A DNA stretch of 64,000 nt from Platerodrilus igneus. Taxonomy: Eukaryota; Arthropoda; Insecta; Coleoptera; Lycidae. The position numbers and the translations under genes were made by a program. Location: positions 4,402,001-4,466,000 of the forward strand of contig JARFIW010000139.1 in NCBI GenBank assembly GCA_036346225.1. The letters run 5' to 3'. Below, piece after piece: positions 54,744 to 64,000 of the stretch (position 1 is the first letter of the stretch; each line of letters begins with the position of its first letter). The notes under the pieces are model-generated. The model made no database searches. It had not been told where the DNA came from and saw only the letters and a program-made list of their open reading frames with translations.

Positions 54744-57459
54744 TATTGCACAAAGAGTTATTAAACACTAAACATAAACACCGCCATTATTCTAGAGTCT
54801 TATAAATTCATAAAATAGGTTAACTGTAATTCATTTATTCGGAAAAAGCTTCCAGTTGATATATCACCAAAATTATAGCTGTTTTACACACAACAATTTA
54901 TTGATAACTTAAATCAAGAATCTTGATAACTTTAAATAGTTTTACACACATCAATTTATCAACTTTTCTTTGGTTATTCTAGAAGCAACAATCGTTTATT
55001 TCTATATTTACTTTCTATTTACAAGTCTTCTACAGATTGTTGACGTGATATATATTAATTTAAATTAGAAAACATTACAGCATTTTAAGTAATTCACAAA
55101 AACACCAAACAATAAATATATAAGCTTTTAATTATTTTAGAAATAAACCAGTTAGTGACCATCGTATAGGTTGGTAATAGAATATAGCCAGAAGATTAAT
55201 AAAAAATTAAAACTTGCTCCAAGCCGGCTTAAATTGATGAGCGCCAAGTTCTTGAAATTGATCTATAAATTGTGAAATGTAATACACATTTTTGAGCTGA
55301 CTTGCAGCCCAAGGTCAACAAGTTCTAGAAATCGATCAATAAATTATTGTGTGTAAAATAGCTATTATTCTTGGAAGAATATGGTCGGAATTGGACATGC
55401 GCATAAAACTTCAAGATTGGGATTGTTTCTTTTGGAAGTTGTATTCTGGGCCCCATATGCTGGGCACTTAGAAACGTTTTGCGGCGCACTATTGTGCCAC
55501 GACAGACTAGTTGAAAACCATTAGTCTAGAGCAACAGAACTTATATAAGTTATATTATTCTGAAATAGTAGTTTTCAATTACTGTATATATTCTAACAAG
55601 CAACTTTGAAGTGATCCGTAGTGTTTCTAAGTCGATTTCTGATTGGTTGATAATTATCAAAAATATTATAGTGTACATTTTGATATTTGAAGGTATTTGT
55701 TAAAATAGCTTAGTAACCACTTGCAGGTTTCTGAACGCATTCCGTTATGTCAAAATTTATGTTACAATGCGCACATGTGTAGGAACGATCGATCGAGCCG
55801 ACAAGGGTTAAAACGACTTTGTTTTGAGATTTCAAGTTGGATGGTTGAAACATTTTCACTTAGCGGTTTTCTATTAAAGATAATGTTTTTAAGTTTATAA
55901 TGTAGTGGTTATTTAAGGTTATCTGATTATACATCCTGTAATCAGAGCGTTGTTTTGAATGTGATGTTGGTACTTATTGTAAAACCGTTAATTATTTAAC
56001 CATTGAAGGAAGTATGTTTATGATAATGTTACTTTTGTGTCTGAATTTGCCAGTTGTTTTACTTATCATGTGTAATATGTAATTTCCAGGTGGATTCACA
56101 ATTTTATTTAACATGTTTATGTATAAATAAGTGTTGTTTGGTTCATCGACCGAAAACTAATATTTGTTTACTTGAAATAACGTTTATTTAGTATTTAATA
56201 CGGAGTTGCAACTCCAATTGTATTGCACCTGTTACCGAATCAATAGTAAATGTACCCTTACTGTAATATTACGAGCTATTAGTACCATCATACTCTAAAT
56301 ATATTGAATCAAATTATTAGCCAAGTTTGAATATAAACATTATTATATTTTTATGTTATATTTGTTTTGGTTTTGAAAGGGAAATTGAATTAACCACAAC
56401 GTTGTTGTGTATATTTTGTGTTGGTAACTTGTAATGCCACGATGTGTTTAATTTTTTTAAAGGTACGTTTTAACCGAATCATACAAAATGAATACTTTTT
56501 AACATTTGCTTACTAGATTTAATATATTTAACTAACATGCACTTATATAAAGATTTAGCGCTTGAATCTGGGCTTGTTTTATGCTGTAGAATTTTGGATC
56601 TGTATTTGCTGCCAACATATGTTATATTTGTTTGATATTTGTGATTCATTTGACATTTTTATTATGTGTAATTGTTTTATTTCAGCATATTAACCATATA
56701 TTCAACTGCACTGCTCACATCTTGGGTTACACTTAATTATACGTTTGTTGTTTTTGTATATCCTATTATCTAGCCCATGTATATATAATGAACTAGTATT
56801 TAACGCTTGTGATAATTGTTGTGATGTAATTAAATTGAACCTCTGGTATGACCGACCATCTCGGGAATTTCGCGTTTGCAGTTGTGACATGTTGGAGATA
56901 GTCTATTCAATTATAAGCGCCTTTTTAACTATACGTAATCATACCATAAGTTCATTTCAGCGATTCAGTTGTGCCCTTTTGCAAATAATAGGAAATCGGC
57001 TAACCTTTGTAAAATATTTTGTAACACGGACTGGAGACTGTTAAAGAATGTATGTGGGCGCGTGTGATTGAGCCTTGTGGAATATTACTAACATTTTATG
57101 TTCGTGCGGGAAGGAACATTGGTAGTCAAGGCAGATTTTACCTTCCTGGTGTCCCCCTCTTTAACTTTAACTGGGTAGTATTGGTTATCCGACCTCAGTA
57201 CCTACTAGAAAAGACCAGTTAGTTTACACTAACGTTTCTTCAGTTGTCATGTGTGGCATGTCTTGGTAACAGTTGGCATTCCGTCAATTTCAGTGTTGGT
57301 GACCTGGGTACTTGTACGTTACCCGTCCTTGTCGAGATGTGCCAAATGCAGTTGGAAGCGTGAGGGCAGTTTGGGGTTTTCTCTGCCGTGCCTTTTCCCC
57401 AATTGCTCAGGTTGAGTACGGCACTGTCTGCTTTAAATGTCAATTTTTCTATGCTTTCA
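54744..57459. other. Nothing recognised
   Basis: 2.7 kb of AT-rich sequence. The short open frames (56702, 56745, 57240) overlap on both strands, have no domain and no splice support. Could be intergenic or intronic DNA. Confidence 0.5.
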
Positions 57460-57700
57460 TGCGAATGACCTATATATTGGTTATTCTTTTGATTAAAAGT
57501 CAACTTAGGTAAATTCTGTAGTTTTATTTCAAACCTTCCCGCCTTAACGCCATCTTTCCAGTGTGAATTTGGGTTACATTATAACAACACAACGTAGGTG
57601 TCGTTGAGCCACTGCCATTAGATCTTAGATCATTGAGCCCGGTATTGTCGTCTGTAGAGGCCGTTCTGATCAGCCTTCAGGTCTGTTACACTACAAACTA
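57460..57700 (+). repeat. Dispersed repeat, copy 2 (partner at 14660-14900)
   Basis: Aligns end to end with 14660-14900; both start CGAATGACCTAT or GCAAATGACCTAT and end GTTACACTAC. Left of this copy the sequence is not shared, because in copy 1 an RTE tail lies there. Confidence 0.8.
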
Positions 57701-58467
57701 TTGTATATATTTTAACAAGCAACTTGTTTTATAAGTACCGTATATCATTATAGAAAACAAAGTAGACTTAAAGAAAAAAAGAATTTTCGTAAATTTGGAA
57801 GTAATCCTTAAATAAATTAAGCACTAAATGAATTGAAGCTGGTACATAGTGTTATTTAAATCAGAAGGGGATTAATTTGGTTACCAACCTAAACTTTTCT
57901 ACCTACTTTTAAGTTTAAATTCTTATCAAACTTTATACGTAAATTATTTAGCCTTTCATTTAAACTTCTGTAATATATTTAGCATTGTTGGAGAGGACGT
58001 TTTATTTATGAACATCACTAGACGTATGTCAGTTGTAAACATTATTTAAATTTAGTGATTAATTGCTTAAAAGATATAAATCGTGTACAAAGGAAAGTAA
58101 TGTGATACGCAAAGCGTGCCAATAAATTTTATTTTTGTAGGTATTGTGATACGCACCATTTCCGTTAAAAGCAAAGCTTGTCAAATGTCATCATAAATGT
58201 TGGTCGTGTTGTTAAAATCGTCCTATTTGGCATTCCGTGTATGCCTATTAAAATTACATAAATGGGATTAGTTATGGCTTAAACCTGTGCAATGTGAACA
58301 TTATTTTACGAAAACGTTATATTTGACACGTTTGTCAGTAATTTAGTATTCTGCCATATCGACTAACTGTAAACAATCAATAATTTAAAACTTATTTTAG
58401 TTTGAATTATAGGTTAAAAATTGTTTCTTTCACTGCGTGATTTTTAAACTGCATATTGTAAATAGTA
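57701..58467 (+). other. Upstream region of the gene at 58468
   Basis: AT-rich, no repeat or ORF recognised. It should include the promoter and 5' UTR of the following exon; no TATA box stands out. Confidence 0.5.
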
Positions 58468-59118
58468 ATGGAAACAGCTGTATCGCCTAAACCGTTTTGG
58501 TGGTTAAAGGGTAAGAAGCCTGTTAAAGATGTAGACGACATACCAATTCTTGATATAACCTCCAATTATCCTATCCTGCAGGACACTTTAAATAAAGATC
58601 ATGAACTAGATGATTTTGATGATGCTGAAAGCGACATTGGTAGTATAATAGAGGAAATAAATAAATTAGTCGCTAAGAGTCCTCTTGGGCCTTATGAAAA
58701 GGATACAAGGGAACGTAGTGTCGAAGACATTATGAAAGAAGCAGAACAAATATTCATGGAAAGTTCTAAAAGTTTTGAACAATTAAGTGTACGATCTAAA
58801 ACGTCTGCGAATTTATCACATAGCTTAAATGACTATCGGAATTCAACACCTTCTTTGAAAGGCACAAGCCCCCTACCTTTAGACAAAACTGTTGAGTATA
58901 ATCACGATGAATGTTATAGTGATGATTTTACTGACGAAGAACTAAGTCACGGTGTGCTAAAACCTATAGGTAATGAAGAACTAAAATTAAAATTGCCGAA
59001 TAAAATCTTAACTAATGGTTACTCTGGGCCATTAAATGTTAATATTAATAGTGAAGAAGATTTTGTAGAAAATGTACCCACAGAAGCAAATATCAGAGAA
59101 GTGCCTAATACAAATAAG
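58468..59118 (+). CDS. First coding exon of a host gene, candidate CEP162-like centrosome/cilium protein
   Basis: ATG at 58468 opens 217 codons that end at 59118 in AATAAG followed by GTATGT, a strong phase-0 splice donor; the codons after it are intron. The product is acidic and mostly disordered. Notable parts are PFWWLKGKKPV near residues 8-18, D-D-F-D-D-A-E-S-D-I-G near 50, a helix R-S-V-E-D-I-M-K-E-A-E-Q near 86, and CYSDDFTDEELS near 150. A WW-containing start and a Y-S-D-D-F-x-D-E block are features I remember from the N-terminal part of CEP162/QN1 orthologues; this is a resemblance only. Codon use is host-like and undamaged. Later exons must lie to the right, possibly outside the window. 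Confidence 0.7.
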
Positions 59119-59509
59119 GTATGTAATTATCTTAAATGTTTTGTAGTTGTGAATTGTTCATCACTGTTGTATTTTTTTCAATATTTTTTGACACTCCAGA
59201 ACGTACTTTTTTCTTGTCTGCTAAATAGCTGTTTCGAAGGAAATGTGCTGTGGCATATATCCTTTTGGTACTGAAATGTCATTTTAATTTTCAAAAGTTT
59301 AACTAATCTGTTGAAATGCAAATTTATCGAGTAAGGCCACTTGTGTGCTTACCGCATTTTATTTTTATAAGTGTTTTTATCTTCACATATTTTAAGTTTT
59401 ACTATTTTTATTCAACATTTCACAGTTTACAATAATTTAAACATGAATCGTAACAACTAAACTAATTTCTATGTTTTAAAATGTAAAAAACTTTATCCAA
59501 TTTTTCACT
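59119..59509 (+). other. Start of intron 1 of the preceding gene
   Basis: Begins GTATGTAATT. AT-rich, no feature. The elements that follow (59510-64000) probably sit in this intron if the gene continues on the plus strand. Confidence 0.5.
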
Positions 59510-60162
59510 AGAAGGGAAGGTCCCCGTGATTGATATTGCATTTCCTCTCTGAATTGCTATTCCTATTCTTTGGGTGAGGTATAGACGAGAGCGAGGTTCT
59601 CCACTCTGCAATGCTAGCAATCTTCCTAATTGATAACAAATTGAATAGCTTCTTCACACCACGGTCCTAAAGTTTCCACCGCGAAAGGAAGAAAAATAAA
59701 ATTCTTATCGATAACATTGGCATATTTTCTTCTTTTTAATGCTGTAACCGTTTTGGCTGCGTATCCTGCTTGATTTGATGATTGTGAAATGTGAGATGGT
59801 GCAAGACTATCCGAGCATGTAGCATCCCAAACAAGGCATTGGCCTTTTCCCCATGGGATCAAAGTCATCCCATCTACCCTTTTCCCATCATCTCTGCTTA
59901 GGCCTATTGGTTCCAAACAAGAAGGAATTTTGGCCGAAACGAGTGTCTTGGATAGAATGGAGTTTATTTCTAGGTGCCTTGAATAGCAACCTAAGTTTTT
60001 TCCACAACTCAGTCCATGCTGACCATTAGATAATACTTCCGATCTACAAATGCACAAATGGGATTCACAAAACTTACATCCAATTCTTAGTCCAACTGCA
60101 ATTCGGAATGTATTTTGTCCAATAACGTACCCAATGACCTCGAAGGCAGTACATTTAGCCAT
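59510..60162 (-). pseudogene. Retroelement C-terminal endonuclease-like module
   Basis: From 60162 to 59626 one frame gives F-R-I-A-V-G-L-R-I-G followed by CKFCESHLCICRSEV and HGLSCGKNLG (several Cys and His), R-H-L-E-I-N-S-I-L-S-K-T-L, L-E-P-I-G-L-S-R-D-D-G-K-R-V-D-G and LVWDATCSDSLAPSH, a PD-(D/E)XK-like arrangement. After a one-base frameshift near 59630 the reading continues Q-L-G-R-L-L-A-L-Q-S-G-E-P-R-S and Q-R-I-G-I-A-I-Q-R-G-N-A to about 59510. I know this combination as the C-terminal part of RT-bearing repeat proteins in many invertebrates. No RT domain is present here, so it is a 3' fragment. Confidence 0.65.
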
Positions 60163-60482
60163 GGTGGTGTGGTCCGTGATGTGGGATTAGCCTAACCATC
60201 ATTGTGCAGGGTTTAGCCTGCACTGGCGTAGATTTATTTCCCTGTATGTTGTGGTTTTTAGGCCACTCAACGCTCTGGATCTGCACGAATGCAAGGCTTA
60301 TTCGTCTACAGAGCCTGATGACAACGTCGATTACTTGAACGGTGACACTGGGCCTTAACTCTCCGCCACTTAGGGATGCGCCTGATGGGTAACCACCACC
60401 AACCACACGGGATGATACTAATAATTATCAATAACGATTTAACATAATGAAGCTTTAGTAGTCAATGATATGATAAATCTGA

Positions 60483-61740
60483 TTAATCAAACTGAGGCTG
60501 AGCTGAGAAGAGCTTAGTCTTTATCAAAGATGAAGTTGTAGATAAAATGCCTATTATTTTTTTGTCGTAATTAATCTCTTTTAACATTTTATTCTCTATG
60601 TTAAATAGCATAAATATTTCTAATAAATATTGGTAGAGGATGGATCTTAGTTTTGTTTTTATAATCTTTAATTTAGAAAAAGTTCTTTCACAAGAAACTT
60701 GTGTACAAGACAAGGTTAATAAATATTTATAAGCAATATTCAAATTGTTGTATAAGATAAGGTCTGCAAGTTGTATTTATGTGAAACAAAAGAACAGCAA
60801 CACATACACCTACCACATTTGTGAAGTGGAGGTATAGTTTGAAGTTGAAATTTATTCATTTGATGAACATCATTATCACTATCACGTTATTCAGTGTCTG
60901 AGGATTCTGAGGCCGAGAAATACAGTCGTTTTATTAAATTATATTTTTCCAAATTTTCCAATTTAAAATCGTTGTAGTTTTGTGCAAAACTTAATAATTC
61001 TTGCTTTAATATATCTGCTTCTATGTCCGTTAAATTAGAAATTGATGACAAAGCACTCCGAGGAAAGCTTCCCTAGGTTCCCTAGAATCCCTAGAATCCA
61101 AACTGCATTATTTTGTTGATTATGATTTTAAAAGATTGTTTCAAATTTTTCATTCCTTCCACTTGGTGTATTACTGATATTTCATCTTGGCAAGATTCTC
61201 CTGACCCTTTTTTCGTCTTTCTCAATCTCGTTACTGAAAATTCTAATTCTATTAAAATATCACAATTAATTATATTTTCTTGTGGATTAATACTATTTCC
61301 AAATTTTTGAACACTATCGACAACGACATTATACTGATCAAACATAAATTTGATATATTTTTATCGTATTATTAATAATATGAAAAGCTTGTTGAAAGTT
61401 TAAACCTTTTGTTTGTAAATAATTAGAAGCTGATGTTAAATACTAAAACAGACACAAATAAATGAATAATACCACAATTTTCTCAAATTTAATAAAACCA
61501 TCTAAAAACTTTTAGCTTCTGAGCTCGTCTTACTGTCAGATTCTTCACTAGTATAGATTGTATGTAAAACAATTAATAACTTGGAATGTTTCATATTTCT
61601 AATCAGTATAAGAACCAAATAATATTTCTAAAGCCTTTGACTTGCTCCACCATCTTGTACTGCAATTTTTCATTTGTTTCAAATAGTTTTTTCCTATTAT
61701 CTCTTTCCATTTTGAAATTTTAAATCAATATGACATTTTT
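60483..61740 (-). pseudogene. hAT-type transposase, decayed
   Basis: In minus-strand order: near 61650-61740 a N-C-S-T-R-W-W-S-K-S-K-A-L segment, like the T-R-W block before the RNase H-like core. 61345-61091 is open and lysine-rich. Near 60900-61050 comes D-I-E-A-D-I-L-K-Q-E-L-L-S-F. 60743-60483 holds the hAT C-terminal dimerisation block: YLLTLSCTQVSCERTFSKLK followed by I-K-T-K-L-R-S. The type is close to ZMYM1-like hAT transposases. Frames are broken between the parts and the catalytic Asp residues are not identifiable. Confidence 0.8.
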
Positions 61741-61847
61741 ATATTTAAGCTATTTTGTGAATAGAATTAGCAATAACAGCATTTGTATGTGATATTGGGG
61801 ATTCATGTTCCGAAGCCCTCTGAAAAATATGTGGGAAATCCTTAACA

Positions 61848-62215
61848 GCTCATCATCGGTCATCATCAGGGCTTCAGTCGTGGAACTGTTAAACGCATAC
61901 CCTCATTGTTTCAATCTGAACTAATCTACACATTTCCTTGAAATTTGCACAGTCAGCATCTATCACAATCTGCATGTGAAAGTCTGATGTTGGTCTACCT
62001 CTACCTTTCTTTTCCTATCTCTGCTTGTAATATATTCCGTACAATTCCCCAAAATGAGGCTTATATCTCTTTCTGTCTGCTTTTCTACTGCCCCTATTTC
62101 ATAGGCGTTCTGTGCTGTGCTCCACGTATATACTTTGAACAATTTTCTTCTTGTTTCAGTTTGTTGTCTTTGAACATAGCCGCTGTTTTTTCTTGTTAGA
62201 TGCAGTTCGGTCACC
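61848..62215 (-). mobile_element. RTE 3'-end fragment, minus strand
   Basis: The complement contains CAATGAGGGTATGCGTTTAA, ATTTCAAGGAAATGTGTAGA and AGAAACAAGAAGAAAATTGT-like segments shared with 14166-14655 and 34926-35312, and it ends in a GATGATGA-type tail near 61850. Just beyond the other end, CTTCTATTGTTTTACAA (62216-62232, outside the span) is the complement of the shared AAAACAATAGAAG head. Confidence 0.7.
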
Positions 62216-62232
62216 TTCTATTGTTTTACAAT

Positions 62233-62654
62233 TATTATTGCACTTTAGGTCTACACTCAAGGTATACTTTTTAAAGTCCCGGCGGCAATATATGAGAGCC
62301 ACTATGACCGTTGGTAACAATGATAAATAATTGCAAAATATTGCACCATAAACGCTTACGTCATACCTTTGATCAAATTATTATCACATATAAAAAATGT
62401 TTATTTTAATTATAAGGGAAAACAAAAGGTACGCACGTAAACTGTAGGACTTGTCACAGCATTACGGCTATTTTGGTGGCAGCTGGGCATCGGGGAGCAT
62501 TGAGGGTGTGGGTCATCCGTCTGCCCCCGGTTGAATCCAAATTTAATTCGTCTTCTTCTTCCTTATGTAGAGGGACAACAGAAATACAGGTAAAGGTACG
62601 ATAATTAGGTAGATAAAAGGAAGGAAACCTACATTCCCTGAAAAAGAAGACTAG
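62233..62654. other. Nothing recognised
   Basis: Between two LINE fragments. The ORF 62454-62720 (-) is Phe/Leu-rich with no domain and overlaps the next element's tail. Confidence 0.4.
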
Positions 62655-62784
62655 AAATGGCACAAAGAATAGAAATAGAAATAGAATAGAAAAGTTTATT
62701 AAATAATAAATTATAAACATAATAATTATTTAAATGGTACAATGTCAGCAAAGCTGATTTTCACAGAGTACCTCTGTACACCAA
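62655..62784 (-). repeat. 3' UTR and short tandem tail of the CR1-like LINE
   Basis: AGAAATAGAAATAGAATAGA at about 62666-62690 is a short tandem tail next to the 3' end of the LINE, as in CR1-type elements which end in short repeats rather than poly(A). Confidence 0.55.
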
Positions 62785-64000
62785 TTATATGTGGTTCTGC
62801 CTTTCAATAATTCTAATTAACAAAGCCTTTTTGAAGGTTTGAACTGAACTTGCTCTTAAATATAAATCAAAATATTTATTAAATATTGTTGCAGCATGAT
62901 ATTCAAATGAACACTTGAACTTAGTTGTTTTATGGATTGGAATTGTTAATGTACTGTTGCTGCGAAGATTAAAGTTGTGATTAGAGCATCGTACATTTAA
63001 AATATTATATAAATAACTAGGCTGTTTACTCTTATAAATATTGAACAAAAAAATGGCAAAAAACAACTCACATTGAAATTTTAGCTTAAGAATGCCCAAA
63101 TTATTATATACAGGGGTCACATGTTCCCTATATGGCACATTATATGAAAATCTTAAACAACTGTTCTGTAAGATTTGTAACTTATTTTTATAGTGTTCTG
63201 AAAGATAACTAAAGTATACTGTGTTGCAGTAGTAAATATGACTTAGTATAAGACATTGACATAATTTCCACTTTGTTTGTGGCAGAAGTGACATTTTATA
63301 TCTGTAGAGCGACTTGAGTTTGAAGTATCCTACGCTGCAAATTTTCTTTACATGGCTTTCAAAATTTAAATTTGTGTCATAAATTATACCTAAATTTTTT
63401 GTTTTCTGACTAAAATCTAATACACAATTGTCGAGAACGATATTTTCACTTTTTAATTGCTTGAATATTGTACTATTGTAGGAAGATCGTATGCACTGGC
63501 AAACAGTTTTCCCAGGATTTAGGAGTAGTCCATTGGATAATGACCATTGATGTACTGCATTTAAATTAATGTTAAGCTCATTAAGAATCCAATTAGCACT
63601 GTAAGGATTACCTGACACATACAACTGCGTGTCATCAGCATACATATGGATGCCACAATTTTCGGTTACAATCGAGGGAAGATCTGCAGTAAAAATTGCG
63701 AAAAGCAGAGGCCCTAGTATACTTCCCTGGGGGACACCTTGAGTTACATACAATTCATTGGATGTATTGCCATTAAATTTCACTTTCTGTAGTCGTAATG
63801 ATAAGTAGTTTTGCATCAATTGCAAAGCAGGCAGGCTCCAACCGTAGTACACTAGTTTAGCATTAAGTAATTTATGGTTTATTAAATCGAATGCTTTGCT
63901 ATAGTCCAGATATACAGCTACAGTTACTTTTGATTCATCCATGTTTTTGATAATGTCATTTGTAACTTTGCACAAAGTAGTTGCAGTGCTGTGTTTTGCA
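62785..64000 (-). CDS. Reverse transcriptase of a CR1/L2-like LINE, cut by the window edge
   Basis: The frame is open from the right edge to a stop at 62785, about 405 codons. It includes an H-S-T-A-T-T-L-C segment that lies before the first catalytic block. VAVYLDYSKAFDLINH has the first catalytic Asp, GVPQGSILGPLLF is the template-binding block and MYADDTQLYV the Y-A-D-D box. N-G-L-L-L-N-P-x-K-T and L-G-I-I-Y-D-T-N-L-N-F follow, then a C-terminal region without RNase H. The 'R-H-R'-like ending and the absence of a restriction-like endonuclease fit the CR1/L2/Daphne side of the LINE tree. Unlike most elements in the window it has no stop over its visible length, so it may be young. The endonuclease and ORF1, if present, lie outside. 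Confidence 0.85.
   Translation of the reverse strand, partial: AKHSTATTLCKVTNDIIKNMDESKVTVAVYLDYSKAFDLINHKLLNAKLVYYGWSLPALQLMQNYLSLRLQKVKFNGNTSNELYVTQGVPQGSILGPLLFAIFTADLPSIVTENCGIHMYADDTQLYVSGNPYSANWILNELNINLNAVHQWSLSNGLLLNPGKTVCQCIRSSYNSTIFKQLKSENIVLDNCVLDFSQKTKNLGIIYDTNLNFESHVKKICSVGYFKLKSLYRYKMSLLPQTKWKLCQCLILSHIYYCNTVYFSYLSEHYKNKLQILQNSCLRFSYNVPYREHVTPVYNNLGILKLKFQCELFFAIFLFNIYKSKQPSYLYNILNVRCSNHNFNLRSNSTLTIPIHKTTKFKCSFEYHAATIFNKYFDLYLRASSVQTFKKALLIRIIERQNHI

Noticed and set aside
55000..57460. Possible exons in the 54.7-57.5 kb gap
   Set aside because: The open frames overlap on opposite strands and none shows conserved residues or paired splice sites.

Overview
The window looks like a piece of an AT-rich insect genome, made up mostly of old transposable elements. 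Three things point to insects. There are errantivirus-type Ty3/gypsy proviruses with an env gene. There are RTE, CR1-like, hAT and Tc1/mariner elements, plus a tRNA-derived SINE array. The few host coding segments have eukaryotic splice donors. No bacterial operon, CRISPR array, rRNA or ordinary tRNA gene is visible.

Layout. 1-6986 is the body and 3' LTR of a decayed errantivirus-like element (+): gag, protease, RT-RNase H, integrase, remnants of env, LTR. 6987-14655 is a decayed RTE-type LINE (+). It is interrupted by two insertions of almost equal size (7213-9155 and 10616-12560), each with a 4-bp target duplication, and is followed by tandem copies of its 3' end. 16160-17026 is the only intact host gene seen whole, a secreted trypsin-like serine protease. 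18050-29565 is a minus-strand composite of the same errantivirus family, built from the 3' half of one copy and the 5' half of another, joined by about 860 bp of unrelated DNA. 29780-30866 is a second RTE copy (-). 30871-34930 is a tandem array of about thirteen ~315-bp units derived from a tRNA-headed SINE, with a four-unit higher-order repeat of about 1.26 kb.

36.6-50.6 kb is rich in (TA)n tracts. It contains a Tc1/mariner relic with ~200-bp inverted repeats, a plus-strand LTR element with an open gag and truncated pol, and a minus-strand relative in which the primer-binding site is fused straight to the integrase core. 50.8-54.6 kb holds a split gypsy integrase and its 3' LTR. A possible THAP-domain first exon (-) lies next to that LTR. 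58468-59118 is a coding first exon with a clear splice donor (candidate ciliary/centrosomal protein). Downstream are a retroelement endonuclease-like pseudogene, a hAT transposase relic, an RTE 3' end and a CR1-like RT that runs off the right edge.

The most unusual structures are the SINE-derived satellite with higher-order organisation, the LTR-like insertion carrying tandem 43-bp units that each contain a primer-binding site, the LTR-PBS-integrase fusion, and a gag block duplicated and mixed with sequence from another element's LTR. All family assignments were made by eye and from memory; no search was run.
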